Source of the DNA: Anarhynchus alexandrinus
Lineage: Eukaryota > Chordata > Aves > Charadriiformes > Charadriidae
Direction of reading: 5' to 3'
Length of the DNA: 64,000 nt
NCBI GenBank assembly: GCA_008711295.1
Contig: VUYV01000015.1
Coordinates: 2,982,846 to 3,046,845 of the forward strand
A program made the position numbers and the translations under genes. Shown piece after piece: positions 12,901 through 23,230 of this stretch. Within the stretch, counting starts at the first letter, position 1. Every line of letters begins with the position of its first letter. Under the pieces are notes generated by a model. That model did not search any database and was not told where the DNA came from. It saw only the letters and a program-made list of their open reading frames with translations.

Positions 12901-13589
12901 TTTTTAAAAAAAAGGTTGAAAAAGCTGGCATAAATGTCCAGTAGGAAGGAGCAAAAGTTAACTGGATGGGAGGAAAATCTTATTTGCAATTCAGATTAAC
13001 AATTATTAGTATAATTTTATTCACCTTAAACAACGTTATAGACATGAGGATCTTGGTGGACTGCAGTGTGTTAATCAACTTAGACAATAGGCTTGGTACA
13101 ATTTGCACGTTACTGATTTTCCAGAAAAGAAAGAACATGTCAGATGCCCTGCAGGGAGATCTCCTGACTATATAGTTCAGGGTTACTTTTTCCTTTAAGA
13201 GAAAATATTTCTAAATCAGAAGCAAGTCACTGCAGAAGGAGTGAGAGTGTAGAAATGGAAAATCCTCAACTGCAGTAGGACTGGCCTGGAAGAAAAGCTC
13301 AAAGGAAGAGGTAGGGCTGTTAAAAGATAGAATCGACCTTTGTAGCATTTTGGGACTATTCGTTTTTTTGCTTTGGTGAGATTTACCTCACCTTTGCTGC
13401 CAACTTTGTCTAGGTCTTCTTGCTCTTATTCCATTACTGAGATGCATTTCTATTGACTCCCATGCTATTTTTAGGAAAGAAGTTTTGACATCTTTCCCTT
13501 CTTTTCCTTTCTGCTCTGCTCCACATAAATCCCAGCCTAATGTTTTTACTGCTCAGTGGTCCTTTATTTGTTCCCCATTATTGTTCCCA
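9991..13589. other. AT-rich noncoding DNA
   Basis: No gene was recognised. An A10 run followed by an A/C-rich stretch lies at 12,011-12,045, and a T-rich run at 12,070-12,095. Everything else looks like ordinary unique AT-rich sequence. Confidence 0.55.
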
Positions 13590-13830
13590 ATGATCGGACA
13601 GTCTTATTGATTTCCTCCTCCCACTGCTACAGCGGGACTGTCATTTACGTGGCTGTCGTACGCTGAAACCTCAGGGCCAAATTCCTGCCCATTAGCAAGC
13701 TGCCTTGCCCTATTTAAAAAAGACGTTTGGTGTCCTGCCTGTCTTCTAAATAGGCCTCTTGCTGGCTGTAGCTCCTGTTGCAAGTGTCTCTCTCTGTGCT
13801 GATTAGAGCCTAGACTGAACATTTGCTAAG
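13590..13830. promoter_or_regulatory. Candidate regulatory element
   Basis: A short, complex, GC-balanced segment with several CpGs (ACGTGG, GTCGTACG, GACGTTTGG) stands out from AT-rich flanks. It contains a CTATTTAAAAAAG site that could be a TATA or MADS-type site. The minus-strand open frame (13,604-13,822) shows no known domain. Support is by appearance only. Confidence 0.2.
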
Positions 13831-15439
13831 GAGGTCCAAGACAAACTTCTTTATGCACAGGGTAAGTCATGCATAAGATTGGATCCCAAAGGCAGCAGTA
13901 CAATCAGCAATAGTTTATACACAAGTTAAACAAACGCTCAGAGGGGAAAAGGCTTTACGGGGTATAAACATGAGCAGATAACTAGGCTCATGACCTCCTT
14001 TCCTTGTAAAATGTTACTTTTCAGCTGTGGTCATGAGCTAAGTGACTTTGCCTTCAAGACTTTTTCCTTGAGCATTAGTCCCTCTGGATTATTTTGGTGA
14101 TTTCTGTTGAAACAAAAGGAATGGGATCTGGTGGATTTGGGTGGAAGGGTCTGTAATGAGCAAGCTGTTCCCTCTGGAGATCGCAAATGCTTTTCTGACT
14201 CCAAAAAGGCATATGGTGGCTTTAATAGGGGACATGACCTGCATTCACTTAACAGCGTTCAGCATACCATCATCTTTCTCTCCATTCTTCTTGTTAAAGC
14301 TATTCTACTCTGTACATTTCTCTGTGTACACACACATATATAAGGAAATGTGCTGAATAATTTGATAGTAAAGTAACTAACACACTTACTTCAGAAAGGA
14401 AACAGTTCAGAATAAGCAGAAAAGAAACTCAAAACCTCGGTGCACACATATCCTATCTTCTGGGCTACCCCAAGATGAGAAGCTTTTGCTTTCTCTGGTT
14501 TTAATCACAAGCCCCAGTGGGGAGCTGAGCAAACTTCTGTGACAAAAGTTTCCTCTGCACTGCCATATCTTCATGAAAAGTTTCAGTTTTGATGATTCAT
14601 CATTTTCACACACACACAAAAAAACACATTGTGTTGAAAGATTTCTGACCAGCCCTAGTAATGAATCCATCTGCTGCAGTCAGCGAACACAATTATGAGA
14701 CAAATCACCCATCTTCAATGGTAAAGCTGAGAATAGAACCCCGTTTTTTTTGGTCTAAAAAAAAAAAGAAGAGAAAGAAAAGGCACAGACTGTTATCTTT
14801 TGATCTTAAGGAGCTTTTTACTATCCTCTATTAGCAGATCACTTATTCTAGTCTCCTAGGCATGGCCCAGCTGCAAGAGACAGACATGATCTTATACCCA
14901 CACACAGATGCACACAGAGAAAAAGAGAGAGGGAATCTGCGTATGTCCTTTGCCTACTCTGTGATCATTAAAAATCTGATAACACTTCTGTTCAAGAATG
15001 AAGGTTAGACCCCACCTGCTAGTCATTCTGCCCAGGTATCTGCTAAACACTGTCTTCTTTATTCTCAGTAGTGTGTCTAGGTAGCTGTTATATACCTGCT
15101 GTGCTCTGCACAAGAGACGGCTGCATATGAATGGGCAGCGAATTGCTCTTCCTTTGTGCCTGGTCTACCTTACAATGCATCAGTGTGAAAGCCCATTGCT
15201 TCTGAAAATGATAAGAAAGTAAAGAATGTTATTGAAAGATCAAACCTGAGGCCAGATTTTGCCTGAAGACTAAAGTGCTTTATGAGCAAAACACTAAGGT
15301 TCAGGTAATCGATGTTCAATGTCCATTTCTACCTCAGATTTCTTTCAGCCCACTGGGGACACCATTTAATTTAGCTGTTTGCTGTAAAACAAAGATTGTG
15401 CTCATTCTGTCTCTACCCTCCAGCTTCTCCCTGGTCTTC
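13831..15439. other. Noncoding DNA, nothing recognised
   Basis: Short CA-rich runs lie near 14,327-14,341, 14,608-14,620 and 14,898-14,918, and an A-rich run near 14,757-14,782. Open frames are short and lack recognisable domains. Confidence 0.5.
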
Positions 15440-15555
15440 TCTACTTACACTGTAAGATCTTCAAGTCAGGGAATTTAATGTGTTTGTACAGCACCTCGCA
15501 CATGAGGACCCGTCTCCCACCTGGGGCCTCTACACATCACAAAAACCACACAGCA
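15440..15555 (+). mobile_element. Amniote MIR/L2-type 3' tail relic
   Basis: The order 'actgtaagatcttcaagtcaggga', then 'tgtttgtacagcacctcgcacatgaggac', then 'ctggggcctctacacat' matches the well-known amniote interspersed-repeat tail (TGTAAGCTC..., GTACAGCGCCTAGCACA..., GGGGCCTCTAGG...). The core TGTTTGTACAGCACCTCGCA lies at 15,481-15,500. Such tails belong to MIR-type SINEs and their L2/CR1-related partner LINEs. Which family owns this copy cannot be settled here. It is noncoding and ancient. Confidence 0.55.
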
Positions 15556-16185
15556 ACCGTTTGGAAATAGGCGTTTACAGACAAAAGTTGGCAGTGCTTG
15601 CACCAGCGTACATAGAGTTAACCCCTTCCAATTCCCTTCTCCTTCCCTCCCATAAACACAGATATTCAACTGTACCACATCTGACATTTGGGGATGGTGT
15701 GGAAACCAGGTAAAAAAAGAACAGAAATAATCACAGGGCAGATACCACCTGCCTGGACTTCTCCATGGGAATGAGTGATCTGACAATTATAGACTTCAGG
15801 TGTCGCGAGGAATCATCTTTCCAAACTGCTGCCAGGGGGAAAAAGACTAGTTCTGATCTGATATCTAGACAGTCTAAGAGTTATTTTTGTCCTTGAAGCC
15901 TAATAGTGGGTTATTGGTAATTATAGGAAAAAAAATAACCTAGAAAAAGGGTGAGGTGTCTTTTTTATCTCTTTCCCATCTATTCAGTTCTACAGAAATG
16001 TTGTGCGGTTCCTATTACATAAAGTGCCACTTTAAGAAGACTTTAGCCCTATTGTTATTTCAAATTAAAAGGTGCTTGTTCTGTGAGATGCTCTTTTTAA
16101 TCTTAATGTTTATATTTTTTTTGTAATTTCTCTTTAAGCTGCTGCAGAAAGCTTCTACAACACTGCCCAGAGAAATAAACCCATT
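15556..16185. other. Noncoding DNA, nothing recognised
   Basis: Unique-looking sequence with a few A/T runs. No gene or repeat was recognised. Confidence 0.5.
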
Positions 16186-16400
16186 TTACGCAGCAGTGCC
16201 TTGCTCTCGGAGGGGGTGGGGAGATATCTCTGCTGCTAGAGGAGAGGGAATCCGAAAATGAAAGTCAGGAGCAGATGGGAGAGCAAGAAAAGGAACTGAA
16301 AGGAAAGAAGGCGGAAAAAAGAGTAGGTGGGGAGGGAGGAGGAAGAAAAAGGGGAAAATAAAGAATAGAGACAGGAGTGGGGGAACAAGATCGCAAATAT
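16186..16400. repeat. Purine-rich (GA/GGA) tract
   Basis: The plus strand is dominated by A and G, with repeated GGAGG, GGAAG and GAAAA blocks, most strongly at 16,290-16,385. The complementary pyrimidine strand opens a meaningless Pro/Phe/Leu/Ser-rich frame (16,186-16,407 minus). Such tracts can form triplex (H-) DNA. That is known for the composition and was not tested here. Confidence 0.7.
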
Positions 16401-17221
16401 CCCACATGAACTTGGGGTGCCTCAGAGAAACATTTCTACACAGTATCTCAGAATTTTATTTAATTTTATTTAAGGGTGGGGCTGAGTGCAGCCTAGAAGG
16501 AAGTTCTCACTGGCTATTCAAGGTAACTGGAACAGGCAGCAGTCATCTGGGTCCCTTGCTGGACAGCAAGGGGGAGGAGGAGACTGCCAGATTACCAACT
16601 GCAAAAAAAGCACAACTTCCATCTCTTTATTGGGCTTTCAGGACAGATCACTAAAAGTCACAGGTATCATAAATCCATTGGCACCTCTGGAAATGCTAGG
16701 GGAGAGGCAGGGGAGGATAGGCACCAGTCTGAGAGAGCAAGTGTAGACCTCCATGGCAAAGCTTTTTGTTGGAGAGTCTGCACTGATCTCCTTCATTGCA
16801 ATGGGAAAAAACAAGCCTGTTTATCATTGTATCAGACGCTTTATACTAACAATTTCAAAGGAAGAGTGGGAAGGGAGAAAGGGAATAATAGGATGGGGAA
16901 GAAGAACATGGAGGAAGGCTCAAGAGGATGAGTAGGAGACTATGGAATTTAAAGTCAGTGGAGAGCCTGGATTTGAAGCAGGCAGCAGAGGGCTTCAGCA
17001 AGGAAATCTGGTCTCCAGATGGATTCAGTTGAAGAGAGGCTGCGGTTATTTTCTGAGCTGCCTGGCATTGTTTTGAACTATCTGAGAAACCAGTGGCATT
17101 CAGGGCAAATTACATCTAATTTTCTGTACAAATTGCCGAACTATCGGACCCAGCAAATGTGTTTATTAAAAATCAGAGGCATAGGCATGGGTCACATCTT
17201 TGTGGCACCAGATAATCAGAC
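16401..17221. other. Noncoding DNA, nothing recognised
   Basis: Moderately purine-rich in parts (16,870-16,940). Several overlapping short open frames lack any domain. Confidence 0.5.
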
Positions 17222-17410
17222 AGAGACTAAGCCCACTAATATAGACAAATTGCATTTGATTTTTCATGCTGGAAAGGTAACCAATAAGGGCTCCTTCATC
17301 CTTGCTTTCACTGTCCTGAAGTATGTGCGGCCCAGAAGGGGGTGCTTGCCTATTCCAGTGCTATTGATTTATTTGGGGACCTCAGTCATTGACCCCCACT
17401 CATGATTAGG
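17222..17410 (+). repeat. Unidentified repeat, copy 1 of a local diverged pair
   Basis: Aligns by eye with 18,098-18,272 in the same orientation. Shared blocks occur in the same order: GAGAC-AA-CCC, GGCTCCTTCATCCT against GGACTCATTCATCCT, CTGTCCTGAAGTATG against CTGTCCTAAATGTATG, GGTGCTTG against AGTGCTTG, CCTCAGTCA against CCTTAGTCA, and a closing ACTGAG. A 128-codon open frame (17,019-17,405) runs through this copy but is not preserved in copy 2 and has no known domain. It is therefore called a repeat and not a gene. Confidence 0.5.
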
Positions 17411-18097
17411 ACTGAGTAAACATTTCTCTCAATTTGTAACTCATGATGTTTCCTAGCAATGAAGAAGTAACTGAAAAGAACTGGGATCGAGCTGGGAGAA
17501 AAGTGTGAATAGCTATGACTCTTCAGAAATCTCTCCTTCACCTTGCAGTGGATTTTCAAGACTCCTGGATGTGATAGAGGTATAAGGACAGGTGATGAGA
17601 GGCATTTGGGAATTTATAGAGGTGTTTAAGGGAGGGGCTGATGCTGAGAGCAGACCTGTTATCCAGCTAACCAGTCTTGTTCCTTCTGTAAAAAAGGAGA
17701 GGAAAGAGATGTATTCATTTGGTCATCTACTCATTTAGGCCATCTACTTTTGAAATTTGAAAGGTCGACAAATCTGTCACCACTAGCACACAAACTAGGA
17801 CTTGGTGTTGAGCTTTGGTGGAACATCTCAGTTTGAGTGTGCAGGGTCTGTACAAATATTTTCTCTCCCATAAATGGAAGAGAAATGTTTTGGTTTTGTT
17901 GTTGTTTGCTTGTTGGTTTTGTTTGTTTGTTTTATACAAGGACAATGTTCTTTGATAGATTTTAAGGAAACCATCAAATCCTAAGTTGTGAGGCAATTCA
18001 CAGAGTCTTGATGTAGATATATTAAGAGGGATCAAGACATATATGGATGGTGATGGTACCCTGAAATGACTAATTTATATTTAATTGAGTCTCTATG
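17411..18097. other. Spacer between the two repeat copies
   Basis: Noncoding. A (GTTT)n-like stretch with interruptions lies at 17,889-17,934. Nothing else was recognised. Confidence 0.5.
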
Positions 18098-18272
18098 GTT
18101 GAGACAAAACCCGATAACTAAAAAGATAATATTTTTTATATCAGAAGGAAAACTGTGAAGGACTCATTCATCCTGACTCTCCCTGTCCTAAATGTATGGA
18201 GATCCTAGTTGGAAGTGCTTGTATACACCAAGTCAATTAATTAATTGAACCTTAGTCACAGACCTAGACTGA
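18098..18272 (+). repeat. Unidentified repeat, copy 2 of a local diverged pair
   Basis: Direct-orientation partner of 17,222-17,410, offset by about 870 bp, with small indels and many substitutions. The pair could be an old tandem or segmental duplication, or two insertions of one unrecognised mobile element. There is no open frame of note in this copy. Confidence 0.5.
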
Positions 18273-21200
18273 GATTTATAATTTGATTGGAAATGAATCA
18301 GTCTGCATAGGCTTACGTTGCTCTGTTAATACCTAGATAAATGGATCATCTCATCTAGCACCTTCTTCTTTTGAGAACTGATCTCTTTTGTGCAAGAAGC
18401 CTATCGCAGTGCAAGGTCCCAGTCTTTTAACGCTATATTTCTAGCCATGAATTGTATTTTTCAGGTAAAATTAGCTAAGTGATAGAAAATGGCATTTGGA
18501 ATGGAAAATGTGTGGACAAAATGTTTTATATCGAATAGGAAGAATATTTTCTGAAAAGACTGAAAACTCTTAAGGGATAATTTCTAGAAAAAGTGCAGTA
18601 ACATATCCGAAGTGAAGAAAAGAAAAAGAGCAGAGATTTTTTTTTTAAAGTTTCGTCTAACTTTTATAAAGGGACAAACTTGCAACTGGGAATGCAATTT
18701 TCCCCTCTCTCACAGTGCCAAATAATTATATGGATCACTGTATGTATGTATGTTCAAGGTTATCCTAAAAAGCTTGATTTATTCAGAATTGGAAAGCCTA
18801 TGCTTTTGATTCTAAAAGGTCTTTGTTTCAATCCCCACTTACATAATAGCTGCCATCTTGGCTGACATTTAAGGCTTGAACTGGCTACAGTCAAGCTGAA
18901 AGCGTTAACTGTCATAGCTTGAGTGCAAGTTCCAGGGTTCTTTTGTTAAGGCTGGAATAGGCTCAGAGCATCTGCAGATTGAGCACACAAGGAGGCCTGT
19001 AGCACACCGTCTCCAATGTACTATGAGTCCTCTGAACAAGAATTTTGCCGGAGCATAGGTTTACACACTACAGGCATTCACAGCTCCCATTGATTTACAC
19101 AGATATAAGAAAAGGATAAAAATTGTCTCAGAAAATCAGGAGTATTATCATCAACTCTTTTGTTTTGTTCTTTTTTTTTTTTACAGTAAATGTTTGTAGG
19201 CCAAATTCATCTCCCAGATAATATTCCCAGAACTTAAATATCTGGTGCAAAATATCAAACTAAAAGTCAAAGGTGGATGGAGGTGTGAAATCTGCCCATG
19301 ATTGTGATGCAAATGATGGATAATCAATGAATATGCTGCTTTTGCAAAAATATGAATCATCTCTGCAATGTTTTGTGATCAACTCTTTAAAGCAAGAGTG
19401 ATCACTTATGTGCTTGTGTGCTCTGATGAGACTCAAAGGCTTGAGTACTCAGTAATTCTGTGGAGTTTGCTGGGAATTCGTGACCTGTATAGTGAAAACA
19501 CAGCAGCATCCAGTCTATAAATGAGTAAAATTTCCAAACTTAGGTCTTGTGCAATTTCTAAAATTTCTGCATAACAAAAAAGTGTTCTTATATAGATTTG
19601 CACACACCCTTCTCAACCAGAGAAATCAAGGGCAGCATTTCTTCATCAGCAAGGGTTCCAGGTTGAGCTTTTGAGGAAAAACTAATAGCATCACCATATA
19701 GAAAGGTTGAAAAGCTATAGAGAAAGTGAAGATGGGTACAAGATTGATCAATGTAAACTGAGACTAAATATAATGAGAAGTGTCAGTGATGTTTATCTGC
19801 ATCATAATTATTTTTCTATGAGATATTTCAAAGAAGAGATGATAGAATATTTTTTTATGATTGCTTCTTTAATTCCAAATGTAAATGGAGAAAGAACTTG
19901 AAAAAAATAAATTGTTTCAAATAATATCCAGACCTAACTTCTCAACATATTCGTATTCAAAAATTTCTTATTCTTATTTTTCTCTATATGAAAAAACTGT
20001 AAACATTTTTTGTCATAGTACAGTGTTCTCATTATCCATTTTGATCTCCCACAGAACTTAAAGTACTGAAGTGACCTGTAAAAGCTGATTCAAGCATTTT
20101 TCCTCTACTGAAGTTCATTGTGGTCACTGTTTGAAATACGGCTACTCTGATGACTGAATGCCAGAACACATGTAGGCATCTGAAGAAAAGACTTTGAAGA
20201 GAGAAATGTCCCAGGAAATTCCCTTTTGGCAAACAGTCATGTAAGGTAAGTCAATAGTTCAGTATTACTGCTAGATTCTTCAGAGATGCAAAAGTCTGGT
20301 TTCTTTCCAGCATTAATTAATAACTTTTTTTTTTTTTTTTTAATCTGTTTGTTTAAAATACTCCATCCCGTTCTAGAAGTTAAAAAATAGCAATATTATG
20401 TACCTGGGAATGACAGCAGTAGCACTTAGGACACTCTGCATTGCCCATTTATCTGAAACACGTTTGCCCAGAAACGTGACCTGCCGTACAGCCTGGCTTT
20501 TTGTAATATGGTAAGTAGCGTACAGACAAAAGCTAAGGATTCAGTTGTTATTTGCAAGAGATGGTTTTCACTAAATTCAGGGTCATGATATAAGCAGGAC
20601 CACTATCACACTCTTGTCCAGCCTGTTTAATTGTAAGCCTGCTCCTTGATGTGATTTTATCTTAGGTTGTCTACCACTTCTCAGATCTGCCATATAATTT
20701 GCCGTTAACATTGCACACATATGAAATGAGAAAATCAAGGTGACAGAATTTACTTAATGTTGGAAGGTTCTTAGGTACAGCTGTGATAACAATGATATGA
20801 GAAACTAAGGTGAATAGAAAAGAACGAGTATTCTGGATTTGGTAGACTTCTCATTTGCTGTTGAATTAAATTTCATATGTTTATAGCCAATGTTTCCTAG
20901 CCAAACTGTTACACCAGAATTTTGTTCCATCTTTATCTATGATATAATTCATGAGGTTTTATTGATATGTAAGTTTTAAATTAAATTGGCTGGTACAAAT
21001 AAGTATCATTTCCACAGCATAACTACACCTGTGGTTCTCAATGACAACGATATTATAACTAATGTAGTAGCAAACAATACAAGACCTAACCATGATGTTT
21101 TTTATTTTCCAGGTGTCTGAACTCAGCTAGATTCATAAATCATGAGTGTTGGACTCTGGAGGTTTTCTTGGTAACTCCATCACGTAATGCTGCTTGGCAA

Positions 21201-22079
21201 GGTTAATTTTCTATATTAAAGTTCCACATTTTAGATAGGAAACTAGTAACGTTCAAAGTCAGGTAATACTTATCTTGATGGTGGCTACTATGAAGAGAAC
21301 TGAGGCTACATTTGGTTGTGGTAGCTATCAGAGATCAAATTATGACTCTCCAGAGTTTTCTGCGTGTTTTCATTAGGCTCACCAGGTTAAGGGTTTTATA
21401 TATGCATGAGGCTTAGGATGAATGCACAAAATACACACCAATCTGTTAGTTGCATGTATGAGGTAAATGAATAAAAGAAGCCATGGTTTTCTAATGTCAA
21501 CATGCTCGTTCTTCATAAGGTAAGCTTTATTTCCCTGACACGCAGATCACACAGCATGAAATATATTTGAATGTTTTTCACCATCGTCTAAGGGCAATAT
21601 AAACAAGAATTCCCTCAATTTGATGACCACAATGCTGGGAGAGAATAGAGCGTATGCTTGTCGAAGTCTGTAAGTGATCATTATTAGTATACTCATGTTG
21701 TGGAGTGTCTCCTTCCAGTATGCACTGCCATTCAGAGCCATGCCCCAGCATCCTTAGTAGTCTGCAGAAGAACAAATAGCAGTCCTTGGCCTGCATGGCC
21801 ACAGGCTGCAAACTAGGGACACATTGCCCTAGCAAATCTGGAGGTGGCAAGCTTTCAATGATATCTCTGGAATAATTATCATCCCTGCATGAAATCAAGG
21901 GCCCTTCTAGCCTGGTATCTGGTCTCTGAAAATGACCAGCAGAATCACTGTAAACGGAAAGAATGTAAAAGACAGGGCAAGTACAGAATTGTTATTTTCC
22001 TGCTATAATGCTTCGGTTTCTATCATTCTTCTGACACACTTCCCAAGTTCACTAACTTAATAGCCATTTATGTCTCTAT
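18273..22079. other. AT-rich noncoding DNA
   Basis: No gene was recognised. A T17-type run lies near 20,325-20,342. A POU-octamer ATGCAAAT sits at 19,307-19,314 inside a complex patch (19,215-19,440), but one such site means little in 64 kb of AT-rich DNA. Open frames such as 21,578-21,898 (minus) have no family resemblance. Confidence 0.5.
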
Positions 22080-22315
22080 CCTTCACAAGTTTGTTCCACA
22101 TTGTTTTGGCTTTAGCTACCACAGCATCATATGACAATGAATTTCATACTTTAATGATATGCTTCTTTTTATTTGTTTTCAGTTGCCTCCAAAATTGTTT
22201 CATTGGTTCATTTTTACATTTTGAGAAACTGAATCATTGTTTCCCAGTTGCCTACATGATAATATTGACAACCTCCCTTCATCCTCTTTTGCTCTGTCAG
22301 CTGGCAGACAAATAA
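22080..22315 (-). mobile_element. Ancient CR1/L3-like LINE fragment, antisense
   Basis: The plus strand follows the antisense order of old amniote CR1/L3 copies: 'cacaagtttgttc', 'accacagcatcatatgacaatgaatttcat' (family pattern '...catcccatggcaatgagttccaca'), then 'gcttctttttatttgttttcagttgcctcc', then 'tttcattggttcatttt'. These blocks are correctly ordered and spaced, so homology is likely although identity is low. It corresponds to the 3' coding part of the LINE on the minus strand. The plus-strand open frame at 22,070-22,315 is antisense noise across the relic. It is old and inactive. Confidence 0.6.
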
Positions 22316-22869
22316 CTTTTAAAATACCTTTATACACAAATACCTTCTTCTAGAAGTTTTTCCAAAGAAACATTGGTAGTGTCTGGACTTTTAGCAGATT
22401 AAGATGATAGTGATTTTCAGAGTGAAAAGAATTATCTATCAATTCTGTAGGCCTGCTGTTTTTCTCAAATGGAGCATGTTCTTTGCAAGCCTGTAAAAGA
22501 TGGTTTCCGCAAGTGGGTATTCTGAAGCCGCTGTTTCTCAATACATATCTAAAATTATATGACCTCTCCATGCCAAAATAGTTCTGTTGAATAACAATTT
22601 CTAGTACAGAGGATATTGCAATAGTGAAAGCAGTCATTATACTGTTCAAATTTGTCATATAATACTGTAAAATAATCGCATTTGCCCCTTGTCACATTCT
22701 TGCATATTCAAGTATTGATTACAACTCTACAACCTAAATGATAGATATCATCACCTCTTTTTATCACTACCTTACATGAAAGAAACTTGGATTTCAGAAA
22801 AACAGTCTTTCTCCTACCTCTCTTGCTGGCTCCCTTCCATTGTGCCTATTCTAAATTTGCTGAAGAATA
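22316..22869. other. Noncoding DNA between two LINE relics
   Basis: Nothing was recognised. The minus-strand 102-codon frame (22,350-22,658) has no family resemblance. Confidence 0.5.
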
Positions 22870-23230
22870 GTAACCTTATGAGGATGAGAGGCTGAAAGAA
22901 CTGTGGTTTTTCAGCCTTAAGAGAAGGCTAAGGGGAGAACTGTAGATTGTCTACAACTACCTACTGGGAGGTTGTAGAGAAAATGGACCCAGACTCTTCT
23001 TGGAGGTGCACACTGGAAGAACGAGAGGCAATGGACACAAGCTGGAGCACGGGAAATTCTGACTAGATGTAAGGATAATTCCCCCTGCAAAGAGATGCCC
23101 ACAGGGCTCCATCCTTGGAGATATTAAAAACTTTGACAAACAATGCCTTGAATACTCTGCTTTAATTGGACTTCTTTTGAGCTGACCTGCCTAGGTCACT
23201 TCCAGCATCTATGATTATGTCATTTTATGA
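22870..23230 (+). mobile_element. CR1 LINE 3' fragment with decayed octamer tail
   Basis: It begins in the last part of the CR1 ORF2 ('ccttatgaggatgagaggctgaaagaactgtgg', the usual LPYEERLRxLGLFSLEKRRLRG segment) and runs through the 3' end. It ends with the 'gacctgcctaggtcacttccagcatctatgattatg' type terminus (23,184-23,219), which is a degraded GACC..GGTCCCTTCCAACC plus ATTCTATG octamer. CR1 elements are retrotransposons mobilised by an encoded endonuclease/reverse transcriptase, and copies are usually 5'-truncated like this one. Many substitutions and no intact frame indicate an old insertion. It lies near, and opposite to, the LINE relic at 22,080-22,315. Confidence 0.85.

Noticed and set aside
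17019..17405. 128-codon open frame, longest outside repeats and biased DNA on the plus strand
   Set aside because: It overlaps repeat copy 1 (17,222-17,410); the frame is not kept in copy 2 and matches no family.
19307..19314. Perfect POU octamer ATGCAAAT
   Set aside because: Expected several times by chance in this much AT-rich DNA.
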